64,000 bases of DNA from CAVRGQ01 sp963720785 (lineage in GTDB: Bacteria > Actinomycetota > Acidimicrobiia > IMCC26256 > DASPTH01): contig CAVRGQ010000008.1 of NCBI GenBank assembly GCA_963720785.1, forward strand, positions 62,001-126,000, given 5' to 3'. Within the stretch, counting starts at the first letter, position 1, and every line of letters begins with the position of its first letter. Under the pieces are notes generated by a model. That model ran no database searches. It was not told the origin of the DNA and saw only the letters and a list, made by a program, of their open reading frames with translations. Below are positions 18,884 through 26,921 of this stretch, one piece after another. The position numbers and the translations under genes are program-made.

Positions 18884-19597
18884 TTACTGGGCGGCGCGCT
18901 TGGCAGCCTTCCGGCGCTGGCGGCGCTTGAAGATCACCCGCAGCGTGATCAGCGCGATCACTGCGGCGATCACCGGGGCGAGGCGCTTGCCCACCGACCC
19001 GCCGGCCGCGTCCATGAGGTCGATCGGCTGGGCCTCGGGGCTGTCGATCTTGCGCGGGCCGCTCGACGCCGCCTCCGTGGTCGCGCCGGCCGCCGGCGCC
19101 GCCTCGGCGGGCGCGGTGGGCACGTCCGCGGCGGCGGGCGCGGTGGGCGCCTCGCCGGCCAGGACGTCCTTCTTGAGGTTGTCGGCGAACTGGCCGAGCA
19201 GCTTGCTCGACACGTCGGCCATCACACCGCGGCCGAACTGGGCCACCTTGCCGGTGATGTTGAGGTCGGTGTCGATGTTGACGGTGGTGCTGCCGCCCTC
19301 ACCCACGAGCGTGGCCGTGACGGTGGCCGACGCGTTGCCCTGGCCGCGGGTGTCGCGACCCTCGGCCTTGAGCAGCACCTTGTGGTTGGCCTCGTCGGCC
19401 TCCACGATCTGCGCCACGCCCTTGTACTGCGCGGTGATCGGGCCCACCTTGATCTTGACCGTGCCGCGGTACTCCTCGCCCTCCACCTCGGTGAGCTGGG
19501 CGCCGGGGAGGCACGGGGCGATGCGCTCGAGGTCGAGGAGCACCTTCCAGGCCTCCTCGACGGGCACGTCCACCCTGAAGCTGTCCTCGATCTTCAC
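18884..19597 (-). CDS. CoxG-like SRPBCC protein with C-terminal membrane anchor
   Basis: 237 residues from GTG 19597, with AGGAGG just upstream. Residues 1-150 are an SRPBCC (START-like) domain of the CoxG type: VKIEDSFRVDVPVEEAWKVL, CLPGAQLTEVEGEEYRGTV, and KVAQFGRGVMADVSSKLL near its end. A Pro/Ala-rich linker follows, then one membrane helix (RLAPVIAAVIALITLRVIF) and a basic tail. CoxG proteins serve molybdenum CO dehydrogenases and are reported to handle quinones. No coxMSL genes are visible; the partner is a mobA-like gene whose stop overlaps this start (GTGA). The role here is inferred. Confidence 0.78.
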   Translation of the reverse strand: MKIEDSFRVDVPVEEAWKVLLDLERIAPCLPGAQLTEVEGEEYRGTVKIKVGPITAQYKGVAQIVEADEANHKVLLKAEGRDTRGQGNASATVTATLVGEGGSTTVNIDTDLNITGKVAQFGRGVMADVSSKLLGQFADNLKKDVLAGEAPTAPAAADVPTAPAEAAPAAGATTEAASSGPRKIDSPEAQPIDLMDAAGGSVGKRLAPVIAAVIALITLRVIFKRRQRRKAAKRAAQ

Positions 19598-20193
19598 TGG
19601 TCCTCCTGGAGTCTTCCGAGATCCTCGAGCGTGTCGACGTCGTCGGCGTGGCCGGTGCCGTCGCACGGCACGTCGGTCACCGGGACGCTCTGCATGAGTT
19701 GGCGGGCCCCGGCATCACCCCGCAACTCCATCGCCTGGGGCCAGAGGCTACGCGCCAGCAGCACCGGGTTCCCACGGCGGGCGCCAAAGGTGGCGACGGC
19801 GAGCTGCGCGCCCGCCTCGTGGGCGGTCGCCAGGCGGCGGTACGCCTCGGGTCCGGTACGGGGCTGGTCGGCGAGGCCGATGCAGACCGCGGTCACCTCG
19901 GCGCGGGACTCGAGCACGGCGAGGACGGCCCGCAGGCTCGCCGCGATGCCCTCTTCCCACTCCGGGTTGTCGACGATCTCGACCGGTGTGGGCAGCGCGG
20001 CGCGCAGGGCCGCGCGCACGTCGTCGGCGCGGTAGCCGACCGTCACGAGCACGGGCTCCAGGCCCGACCCGAGCGCGGCGTCGAGGGCCCAGGCCAGCAG
20101 CGGACGGCCCTGCCACTCGAGCAGCGGTTTCGACGCGTCACCCCCGAGGCGACTCCCCCGCCCGGCCGCGAACACCGCGACGGAGACGGTCAA
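19594..20193 (-). CDS. MobA/MocA-like nucleotidyltransferase
   Basis: About 199 residues from TTG 20193, which overlaps the stop of the PPOX gene (TTGA). The N-terminal AAGRGSRLGGDASKPLLEW is the nucleotide-binding signature of the MobA-like NTP-transferase family; LVTVGYRADDVRAALR, GLADQPRTGPEAYRRL and FGARRGNPVLLARSLWP continue the fold. Family members add CMP or GMP to molybdopterin or activate other substrates. With the CoxG-like gene directly downstream, molybdenum cofactor cytidylation for a hydroxylase is the best guess, but the substrate is not determined by sequence alone. Confidence 0.75.
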   Translation of the reverse strand: MTVSVAVFAAGRGSRLGGDASKPLLEWQGRPLLAWALDAALGSGLEPVLVTVGYRADDVRAALRAALPTPVEIVDNPEWEEGIAASLRAVLAVLESRAEVTAVCIGLADQPRTGPEAYRRLATAHEAGAQLAVATFGARRGNPVLLARSLWPQAMELRGDAGARQLMQSVPVTDVPCDGTGHADDVDTLEDLGRLQEDQ

Positions 20194-20597
20194 CCCGACT
20201 GGTCCGGGCCGGCGCGCTCCAAGGTGATGCGCACGATGCAGCGCTGGTCGGTGACCATCGCGGCGCGGTACTCGTCCCAGTCGGGGTGCTCGCCGCGCAG
20301 GCCGCGGTAGTAGTCGACGAGCAGCTCCAGCGCGTCGGGCAACGACACGATCTCCGCGGTGCCGTCGACCTGGATCCAGCTCCCGTAGAACTGGTCGGCG
20401 AGCACGCACAGCGACACACGCGGGTCTCGCTGGAGGTTCTTCACCTTCAGCGCGGTCTCCCGCGTGCTGACGACGATCTGGCCGCCCGACACGTCGCACG
20501 TGATCGGCGACAGCTGCGCGCTGCCGTCACGCCGGTAGGTGAGCAGCACCGCATTGTGGTGCTCCCGGACGAAGTCGAGCGCGGCGGCGATCTCCAT
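20190..20597 (-). CDS. PPOX-class flavin/F420-dependent oxidoreductase
   Basis: 135 residues with the split beta-barrel of the pyridoxamine-phosphate-oxidase superfamily: FVREHHNAVLLTYRRDGSAQ, QIVVSTRETALKVKNLQRDP and YRGLRGEHPDWDEYRAAMV. Actinobacterial members of this size bind F420 or FMN. ATG 20597 lies 6 bases after TAGCGT, so this is likely the leaderless first gene of the PPOX-mobA-coxG operon. The substrate is unknown. Confidence 0.8.
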   Translation of the reverse strand: MEIAAALDFVREHHNAVLLTYRRDGSAQLSPITCDVSGGQIVVSTRETALKVKNLQRDPRVSLCVLADQFYGSWIQVDGTAEIVSLPDALELLVDYYRGLRGEHPDWDEYRAAMVTDQRCIVRITLERAGPDQSG

Positions 20598-20603
20598 CCC
20601 CCG

Positions 20604-20609
20604 ACGCTA
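20604..20609 (-). promoter_or_regulatory. -10 element of the PPOX operon, leaderless position
   Basis: TAGCGT on the minus strand, 6 bases before ATG 20597. Confidence 0.45.
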
Positions 20610-20627
20610 CCCCGCCCCGGAACGCGA

Positions 20628-20678
20628 CGAACCGGCGTCAATTCCTGCCCACTATGGGCCGGGATTGACGCCGGTTCG
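20628..20678. terminator. Two-part hairpin between yebC and the PPOX operon
   Basis: An 18-base arm at 20628-20645 (CGAACCGGCGTCAATTCC) pairs with 20661-20678 with one G-T wobble; the loop holds a second stem GCCCA/TGGGC. It starts 17 bases after the yebC stop and ends upstream of the PPOX promoter. A terminator is likely; there is no T tract. Confidence 0.6.
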
Positions 20679-20695
20679 GGAAAGGAGGCGGCGGG

Positions 20696-21448
20696 TCAGG
20701 CGTAGGCGGCGGCCATGACGTCGTCGGGGATGTCGAAGTTGGCGTAGACGTTCTGCACGTCGTCGTGCTCCTCGAGCGCGTCGATGACCCGCAGCACGGA
20801 CTTCGCCTTCGACGCCTCGCCGATCTCGACGGTGGCGGACGGCAGCATCGTGAGCTCCGCCTCCTTCACCTCGATGCCGCCCTCGGTGAGGGCGGCGCGC
20901 ACGGCGTTGAGGTCGGTGGCCGCGGTGGTGACCTGCCAGGTGTCGCCCTGGTCGGCGATGTCCTCGGCGCCGGCGTCGAGGGCGACGAGCATGAGGTCGT
21001 CCTCGGACGCGACGGACTTGTCGAGGGTGATCACACCCTTGCGCTCGAACTGCCACGCCACCGCGCCGGGCTCGGCGAGCGATCCGCCGTTGCGGTTGAA
21101 GACGTTCTTCACCTCGGACCCGGTGCGGTTGCGGTTGTCGGTGAGCGTCTCCACGTAGACGGCGACGCCGTTGGTGGCGTAGCCCTCGTAGACGATGCTC
21201 TCGTAGGTGACGCCCTCGAGCTCACCCGTGCCGCGCTTGATGGCGCGCTCGATGTTGTCCTTGGGCATCGACGCGTCGCGCGCCTTCTGCACCATCGTGC
21301 GCAGCGAGGGGTTGCCCTCGAGATCTCCGCCGCCCTCCCGGGCCGCGACCTCGATCTGGCGCGAGAGCCGCGCGAACACCTTGCCGCGGGCGGCGTCGGC
21401 CGCGCCCTTGGCGTGCTTGATGGAATGCCACTTGGAATGACCGCTCAT
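20696..21448 (-). CDS. yebC: YebC/PmpR family transcriptional or translational regulator
   Basis: 250 residues from ATG 21448, which overlaps the pdxT stop (ATGA). The signature MSGHSKWHSIKHAKGAADAA is complete, with the rest of the family (SLRTMVQKARDASMPKDNIE, YEGYATNGVAVYVETLTDN, FERKGVITL). YebC proteins bind DNA in some bacteria and relieve ribosome stalling at proline runs in others. Position between pdxT and ruvC is the classical actinobacterial arrangement. Confidence 0.95.
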   Translation of the reverse strand: MSGHSKWHSIKHAKGAADAARGKVFARLSRQIEVAAREGGGDLEGNPSLRTMVQKARDASMPKDNIERAIKRGTGELEGVTYESIVYEGYATNGVAVYVETLTDNRNRTGSEVKNVFNRNGGSLAEPGAVAWQFERKGVITLDKSVASEDDLMLVALDAGAEDIADQGDTWQVTTAATDLNAVRAALTEGGIEVKEAELTMLPSATVEIGEASKAKSVLRVIDALEEHDDVQNVYANFDIPDDVMAAAYA

Positions 21449-22023
21449 CGCGTCTCGCTCTCTCTCAGGAACCACTCGTGCAGGCGCAGGTCACCCGACA
21501 ACTCGGGGTGGAAGCTAGCCACCACGGCGCCGCCCTGGCGAGCGAGGACCGGATGGCCGTCGTGCTCGGCGAGCACCTCCACCCCGGCGCCGGCCCGCTC
21601 GATGCGGGGCGCCCGGATGAACACGCCGGGGAACGGGCCCCCGGCGAGGCCGCGGACCGTCAACGGCGCCTCGAAGGAGGCGAGCTGGCGGCCGTAGGCG
21701 TTGCGGCGGACCGACACGTCGACCACGCCGAAGCTCTGCTGGTCGGGACGGCCGTCGGCGACGTCGACCGCGAGCAGGATCATCCCCGCGCAGGTGCCGA
21801 GCACCGGCAGGCCGCCGGCGAGGCGCTCACCCAGGGGCGCGCGCAGGCCTGAGGTGTCGAGCAGCCGGCTCATGGTGGTGGACTCGCCACCGGGGAGGAT
21901 CAGCGCGTCGAGCGCGTCGAGCTGCTCGGGGACGCGCACCTCGACGGCGTCGACCCCGAGCGCGTCGAGCACCTCACGATGCTCGCGGAACGCCCCCTGC
22001 AAGGAGAGAACTCCCACCTTCAT
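21445..22023 (-). CDS. pdxT: Pyridoxal 5'-phosphate synthase glutaminase subunit PdxT
   Basis: 192 residues; class I glutamine amidotransferase that feeds ammonia to PdxS. MKVGVLSLQGAFREHREVL at the N-terminus, GGESTTMSRLL, the nucleophile Cys in VLGTCAGMILLA, and the His-Glu pair in VVASFHPELSGD complete the triad. It starts at ATG 22023, 40 bases after the pdxS stop. The gene is intact and normal in length. Confidence 0.96.
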   Translation of the reverse strand: MKVGVLSLQGAFREHREVLDALGVDAVEVRVPEQLDALDALILPGGESTTMSRLLDTSGLRAPLGERLAGGLPVLGTCAGMILLAVDVADGRPDQQSFGVVDVSVRRNAYGRQLASFEAPLTVRGLAGGPFPGVFIRAPRIERAGAGVEVLAEHDGHPVLARQGGAVVASFHPELSGDLRLHEWFLRESETR

Positions 22024-22063
22024 GACGCCACCCTGGGGGCCTCATGCTCGGGACGCCTTCCCT

Positions 22064-22957
22064 CTACCAGCCGCGGTCGGCGAGCTTGACGTCGAGGCCG
22101 GCGATCTCGTCGCCGCGCATCGCGTCGCCCAGACCGCGCGACACCTTGGCCACGATGGTGGCGTCGGCGTAGTGGGTGGTGGCCTCGACGATGGCCTTGG
22201 CCATCACCTCGGGCTGGCTGCTCTTGAAGATGCCGCTGCCCACGAACACCGCCTGGGCACCGAGCTGCATCACCAGCGCGGCGTCGGCCGGGGTGGCGAT
22301 GCCACCGGCGCAGAACATCGGGACGGGCAGCTCGCCGCGCTCCGCGACCTCCTGCACCAGCTCGACCGGGGCCCGCAGCTCCTTGGCCCAACCGTAGAGC
22401 TCGGCCTCGTCGGCGACGGTGAGCTTCTTGATGTCGCCGAGGATCGAGCGCAGGTGGCGCACCGCCTCCACGATGTTGCCGGTGCCGGCCTCGCCCTTGG
22501 AGCGGATCATGCACGCGCCCTCGGAGATGCGCCGCAGCGCCTCGCCGAGGTTGGTGGCGCCACACACGAACGGCACGGTGAACGACCACTTGTCGACGTG
22601 GTACGCCTCGTCGGCCGGGGTGAGCACCTCGGACTCGTCGATGTAGTCGACCTGCAGCGCCTCGAGCACCTGCGCCTCGGCGAAGTGGCCGATGCGGCAC
22701 TTGGCCATCACCGGGATGGTGACCGCGGCCTGGATGCCCTCGATCATCGCGGGGTCGCTCATGCGCGCGACGCCGCCGTCGCGCCGGATGTCGGCGGGGA
22801 CGCGCTCGAGCGCCATCACGGCGACCGCGCCGGCGTCCTCGGCGATCTTGGCCTGCTCGGCGTTGACGACGTCCATGATCACGCCGCCGCGGAGCATCTC
22901 GGCCAGGCCTCGCTTGACCCGGGCAGTTCCGGTGGTGGATCCGGTCGATTCCGACAT
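22064..22957 (-). CDS. pdxS: Pyridoxal 5'-phosphate synthase subunit PdxS
   Basis: 297 residues; builds PLP from ribose 5-phosphate, glyceraldehyde 3-phosphate and ammonia. The family signature is complete: VKRGLAEMLRGGVIMDVVN, VMALERVPADIRRDGGVARM, IPVMAKCRIGHFAEAQVLEA, and the C-terminal FCAGGIATPADAALVMQLGA. ATG 22957 lies 7 bases after TAACCT, so pdxS heads a leaderless pdxS-pdxT-yebC operon. Confidence 0.97.
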   Translation of the reverse strand: MSESTGSTTGTARVKRGLAEMLRGGVIMDVVNAEQAKIAEDAGAVAVMALERVPADIRRDGGVARMSDPAMIEGIQAAVTIPVMAKCRIGHFAEAQVLEALQVDYIDESEVLTPADEAYHVDKWSFTVPFVCGATNLGEALRRISEGACMIRSKGEAGTGNIVEAVRHLRSILGDIKKLTVADEAELYGWAKELRAPVELVQEVAERGELPVPMFCAGGIATPADAALVMQLGAQAVFVGSGIFKSSQPEVMAKAIVEATTHYADATIVAKVSRGLGDAMRGDEIAGLDVKLADRGW

Positions 22958-22964
22958 GGCTGCC

Positions 22965-22970
22965 AGGTTA
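22965..22970 (-). promoter_or_regulatory. -10 element of the pdxST-yebC operon, leaderless position
   Basis: TAACCT on the minus strand, 7 bases before ATG 22957. Confidence 0.5.
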
Positions 22971-23005
22971 CCGGCCGGGTCTCGCGCGGCCGAAGCCTGT
23001 TCCCG

Positions 23006-24109
23006 CTACTTCGCCGCCTTCTTCTTGACCGTGGTGGTCGTGGGTGCCGGCGTGGTGACCGGCGCGCCGGGCGTGATGTCGACCGTCCGGCCCACCGGCA
23101 GCAGCTCCACCCAGGTACGCCCGGGCTTCAGCAGGATCGGCTGGCCCGCGGCGTCGACGTAGGTGGCGGGCTTGGCCTTGTCGGGCCGTACCCAGCGGCC
23201 GACCCGCACCACGCCGTCGGTGAAGATCCACACGTCGCCCTCGCCGACGGTCTGGCCCTCGGCGTCACCGGCGTACGGCGTGTACTGCACGACCACGTTG
23301 GTGGGCTGCACCCGGGCGCCGGCGCTCGAGACGAAGGGTTGACCATCCTGGCTGCGCAGCCAGGTCTTCGAGGCCGCGTCCCAGTCCCACTGGACGTCGT
23401 AGCCGGAGTCGAAGTTCACGTGCATGCCGAGCACGCCGGGACCGGTGATGAGCGTCTCGGGTGGCAGGTAGGTGAACAGTGCCGGCGCGGGCACGGGCGT
23501 GCCGCCCAGGTCGAACAGCGCCTGTGGGTGGGCGTAGAGGTTGTGTGGCACGTCGCGCGGCGGTTGGCCGGCGGCATTGCGCTCCATGCCGGCACCGGCC
23601 GACGACTCGTCAACCGCCTTGACCGGCGCCGCGTTGATCGCGTCGACGTTGACCTGCGCCCCGCCCGAGTAGGCGAAGATGCCGCCGAGCGGCCACACGA
23701 TGTCGGGGTCCTCGGCGCGCACGGAGCGGACCGGGCCGACCGTGTCGGGCACCGTCGAGTTCCAGATGGTGACGAAGCGGGTGATGCCGCCCTCGACCTC
23801 TTCCTCGTAGACCACGTCGGCCTGGTCGATGTTCGCCTGCGGCCGGGCCATCGAAGTGTTCTCGACCTTGATCGACAGCGCGGGACGGCTCGCGGCCGCA
23901 CCGCCGGGATCGAGCGCACCGGTGAGCGGCGCGATCGGGATCTTCACCGTGGTCGTCGTGGACGTGGACGCCGTGGTGGTGGTCTTCTTGACCGCGGCCT
24001 TCTTGTCGCCGCCCCCTCCCCCACATGCGGCGAGCGCAGTGGTGAGCACGAGCACGCCGGCCACGGCGGTGCCCCAGCGGGCGATCGGGCGACGGGCTTG
24101 ACGCTTCAA
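23006..24109 (-). CDS. DUF3048 (YerB-like) lipoprotein
   Basis: 367 residues. A basic N-terminus, a hydrophobic stretch and the lipobox LAAC mark a lipoprotein signal peptide; the mature part begins with Gly/Lys/Thr-rich linker. The DUF3048 domain follows: LSIKVENTSMARPQANIDQA, VVYEEEVEGGITRFVTIWN, VGPVRSVRAEDPD, and a second domain with FDSGYDVQWDWDAASKTWLR. The TTG start at 24109 follows AGGAG and is adjacent to the htpX stop. These proteins are widespread on Gram-positive cell surfaces; the function is unknown. Confidence 0.88.
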   Translation of the reverse strand: MKRQARRPIARWGTAVAGVLVLTTALAACGGGGGDKKAAVKKTTTTASTSTTTTVKIPIAPLTGALDPGGAAASRPALSIKVENTSMARPQANIDQADVVYEEEVEGGITRFVTIWNSTVPDTVGPVRSVRAEDPDIVWPLGGIFAYSGGAQVNVDAINAAPVKAVDESSAGAGMERNAAGQPPRDVPHNLYAHPQALFDLGGTPVPAPALFTYLPPETLITGPGVLGMHVNFDSGYDVQWDWDAASKTWLRSQDGQPFVSSAGARVQPTNVVVQYTPYAGDAEGQTVGEGDVWIFTDGVVRVGRWVRPDKAKPATYVDAAGQPILLKPGRTWVELLPVGRTVDITPGAPVTTPAPTTTTVKKKAAK

Positions 24110-25018
24110 CTACATCTCCTGCAGTCGCTTGATCCGCTCGTCGAGCGGCGGATGCGTGTCGAACAGATTGTTGAACTTGGAGCCGGCCTTCTTCGGGTCG
24201 GTCTCGAGCGGTTCCTCGATCCACATCTGGGCGGTGGCCTTGGTCGCGTTGTGCACGACGGCCTTGTCGTCCTTGAGCTTCTCGAGCGCGCTGATGAGGC
24301 CGGGCGGGTAGCGGGTGAGCTGCACGCCGCTCGCGTCGGCGAGATACTCGCGGTTGCGGCTCATCGCCATCTGCATCAGGTAGCCCGCGAACGGTGCGAG
24401 CATCAGCACCGCGAGCGACGCGATCGCGATGACGATGCCGATCGGGCCGGAGTCGCCGTTGTTGTCACGCCGGCCGCTCATGCCGCCCCAGAACGCGAAG
24501 CGCAGACCGATGTCGCTGATCAGCGCGATCGTGCCGATGGCGGTGACCGCGACGGTGGTGACGAGGATGTCGTAGTTCTTCACGTGCGACAGCTCGTGCG
24601 CAAGCACGCCCTCGAGCTCCACCCGGTTCATCTTCTCGAGCAGGCCCGTGGTGACCGCGACCGCCGAGTGCTTCGGGTTGCGACCGGTGGCGAACGCATT
24701 CGGCGCGGGGTCGTTCACCACGTACAGCTTCGGCTTGGGCAGGCCGGCCGCGATGCACAGGCCCTCGACGAGGTTGTGGTAGCGGCGGTACTCCGTCTCG
24801 TCGGCGGGCACGGCGCGCGACGCCTTGATCGCGATCTTGTCGGAGTTGTAGTAGCTGCCCCAGGCGAGGCCCATCGCGATGACGAAGGCGATGACGACGC
24901 CGACCCAACCCCCGCCGAACAGCAGCACGATCGCGGCCGCGACGAGCGTGATGAGCACGACGAAGCCGAGCAGCATGAGGAACGTGCGCCGCTTGTTGGC
25001 AGCGATCTGCTCTTGCAC
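24110..25018 (-). CDS. htpX: HtpX family membrane zinc metalloprotease
   Basis: 302 residues; M48 peptidase that degrades misfolded membrane proteins. Two N-terminal helices (TFLMLLGFVVLITLVAAAIV, GVVIAFVIAMGLAWG), the zinc motif VLAHELSHVKNYDI (HExxH form HELSH), two more helices, and the third ligand in MSRNREYLADASGVQL. A C-terminal FDTHPPLDERIKRL is typical. GTG start at 25018, AAAGG upstream. It lies 96 bases downstream of lemA, a pairing seen in many bacteria. Confidence 0.95.
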   Translation of the reverse strand: MQEQIAANKRRTFLMLLGFVVLITLVAAAIVLLFGGGWVGVVIAFVIAMGLAWGSYYNSDKIAIKASRAVPADETEYRRYHNLVEGLCIAAGLPKPKLYVVNDPAPNAFATGRNPKHSAVAVTTGLLEKMNRVELEGVLAHELSHVKNYDILVTTVAVTAIGTIALISDIGLRFAFWGGMSGRRDNNGDSGPIGIVIAIASLAVLMLAPFAGYLMQMAMSRNREYLADASGVQLTRYPPGLISALEKLKDDKAVVHNATKATAQMWIEEPLETDPKKAGSKFNNLFDTHPPLDERIKRLQEM

Positions 25019-25114
25019 GAGTGACCTTTGCGGGATGTGGTGCCGCAGCGCCTCGGGCCCTTCCCTCGGATCGAGGGCGCGGGGCCGGTCGCGCGGGCGG
25101 GTGGGAGAACCTGT

Positions 25115-25666
25115 TTAGAACTGCACCTGCGGGGTTTCCGTGTCCTCCGGAGCGGCGTCGAAGAACTCGCGCTTCTCGAAGTGGAACATCCCGGCGAGGA
25201 GCACCGTGGGGAACTGCTGGATCTTGGTGTTGTAGCTGAGCACCGCGTCGTTGAAGAACTGCCACGCGTAGGCGATGCGGTCCTCCGCCGAGGTGAGCTC
25301 CTCCTGGAGGTTCAGGAAGTTCTGGTTGGCCTTGAGGTCGGGGTAGGCCTCGGCCACCGCGAACAGGCTCTTCAGCGCGCCGCTCAGGACGTTCTCGGCC
25401 TGGGCCTGGGCTTCGGGCCCTTGGGCACTGATGGCGTTGGCCCGGGCGGCGGTGACCGCCTCGAACGTGCCCCGCTCGTGCTCGGCGTAGCCCTTGACCG
25501 TGTTGACCAGGTTGGGGATGAGGTCGTGGCGGCGCTTGAGCTGGACGTCGATCTGCGACCAGGCGTTGTCGACCTGGTTGCGGCGCTTGACGAGGCCGTT
25601 GTACCCGAGCCAGAAGAACAGCCCGATGACGACGACGATCACGAGGATCACGATGACGGCGATCAT
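25115..25666 (-). CDS. lemA: LemA family protein
   Basis: 183 residues: an N-terminal membrane helix (IAVIVILVIVVVIGLFFWLG), then the helical LemA domain (NQVDNAWSQIDVQLKRRHDL, IPNLVNTVKGYAEHERGTF, NQNFLNLQEELTSAEDRIAY) and the conserved ending FNDAVLSYNTKIQQFPTVLL. The function is unsettled; it is often linked with HtpX-type proteases, as here. ATG 25666 lies 7 bases after TACACT, so the transcript is probably leaderless. Confidence 0.93.
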   Translation of the reverse strand: MIAVIVILVIVVVIGLFFWLGYNGLVKRRNQVDNAWSQIDVQLKRRHDLIPNLVNTVKGYAEHERGTFEAVTAARANAISAQGPEAQAQAENVLSGALKSLFAVAEAYPDLKANQNFLNLQEELTSAEDRIAYAWQFFNDAVLSYNTKIQQFPTVLLAGMFHFEKREFFDAAPEDTETPQVQF

Positions 25667-25673
25667 GCGGGCG

Positions 25674-25679
25674 AGTGTA
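25674..25679 (-). promoter_or_regulatory. -10 element of lemA, leaderless position
   Basis: TACACT on the minus strand, 7 bases before ATG 25666. Confidence 0.5.
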
Positions 25680-25741
25680 GGCCCGGGGTGACGCCGGACC
25701 TCGGCACCGCCTTCGATCGGTCCGGCTCGCGCCGGATCCGG

Positions 25742-26911
25742 TCAGCGCGTCTGCAGCGCCTCGCGTGCGTGGCGTTCCTGGTTGGCGACGATCGCCCGCT
25801 CGTAGATCCCGGTGAAGCGCCGGGCGAGGCTCTCCATCGAGAACTCGTCCGCCCGGGCGCGTCCGGAGGCCACGAGGCGCCCGCGCAGCGAAGCGTCGTC
25901 GAGCACCTGCCGGAGCGCCTCGCGCAGCGAATCGGGATCGTTCGGCGGCACCAGCACCGCTTCCTGGCCCTGACGGGCGACGGTGCGGTAGCCGTCGATG
26001 TCGGAGGCCACCACGGTGGCGCCCGCGGCCATGCCCTCGAGCAGGACCACGCCGAAGGATTCGCCGTCGACCGCCGGGAAGCACGCCACGGTGGCCCCGC
26101 GGAGGCGGGCAGCCTTCTCGTCGTCGCTCACCGAGCCCAGCCACTCCACGCCGGGGAGCCGGCCGGCGCGCAGGGTGGCGTGCTGGGGGCCGTCGCCGAT
26201 CACCCAGAGGGCGGCGTCGCGACCCAGGCCGTCGAAGGCGTCGAGCAGCACGCCGAGCCCCTTGCGCGGCTCGTGGCGGCCCACGAACACGATCGCCGGA
26301 TACGGGGCGAAGGCCACCGGCCCGGTGGTGAACTGGTCGACCGGCACCCCGTTGGGCACGATCTCGCAGTCCTCGCCGAAGGTGAGCGTCACCTGACGGG
26401 CGGCGTCGGCCGACACGGCCGTCTTCACGTCGAGCTTGTTCATCAGCGGGCGGATGGTGGCCCGCAGCGTCTCGTACCACCCGTTCTTCCCCGAGCGGGA
26501 GGAGTGGAAGGTGCCGACCGCGGGCAGCTGCGTGCCCATGAGGGCAGCGTGGTTCGCGCCCGGCGAGAACGGCTCGTGGAGGTGCATCACGTCGGGTTCG
26601 AACACCCTGATGAACTCGAGCGTGCGGCGGGCGACGGCGTGGCCGGCGGCGACCGGTGCCACCGACCCGTTGCTGGGAAACTTGGTGGACGGGCCGATCG
26701 ACACGATCCCCGGCTCGGGCGGCGGGCCGTCGCACGGCGCCACGACCCGCGCGTCGACGCCGAGCTCCCGCAGCGCCCGCGCGAGACCGAGCACCTGGCC
26801 CTGCACCCCGCCGAACACCGACAGCGAATAGCTGCACGAGAGCATCACCCGCAGCGGTCGCCCGCGTGCGATCCGCTCGGTGCCCGGCCCGCCGGTCTCC
26901 CCCGTGGTCAT
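25742..26911 (-). CDS. pimA: GT4 glycosyltransferase, PimA-like phosphatidylinositol mannosyltransferase
   Basis: 389 residues of GT-B fold. N-terminal domain: LSCSYSLSVFGGVQGQVLGL and VMHLHEPFSPGANHAALMG. C-terminal domain: IVFVGRHEPRKGLGVLLDAF, WLGSVSDDEKAARLRG and the nucleotide-sugar Glu motif SFGVVLLEGMAAGATVVASD. Position after pgsA and the acyltransferase matches mycobacterial pimA, which adds the first mannose to phosphatidylinositol at the inner face of the membrane. The acceptor is inferred from context. Confidence 0.88.
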   Translation of the reverse strand: MTTGETGGPGTERIARGRPLRVMLSCSYSLSVFGGVQGQVLGLARALRELGVDARVVAPCDGPPPEPGIVSIGPSTKFPSNGSVAPVAAGHAVARRTLEFIRVFEPDVMHLHEPFSPGANHAALMGTQLPAVGTFHSSRSGKNGWYETLRATIRPLMNKLDVKTAVSADAARQVTLTFGEDCEIVPNGVPVDQFTTGPVAFAPYPAIVFVGRHEPRKGLGVLLDAFDGLGRDAALWVIGDGPQHATLRAGRLPGVEWLGSVSDDEKAARLRGATVACFPAVDGESFGVVLLEGMAAGATVVASDIDGYRTVARQGQEAVLVPPNDPDSLREALRQVLDDASLRGRLVASGRARADEFSMESLARRFTGIYERAIVANQERHAREALQTR

Positions 26912-26921
26912 CAGCCGCCGA

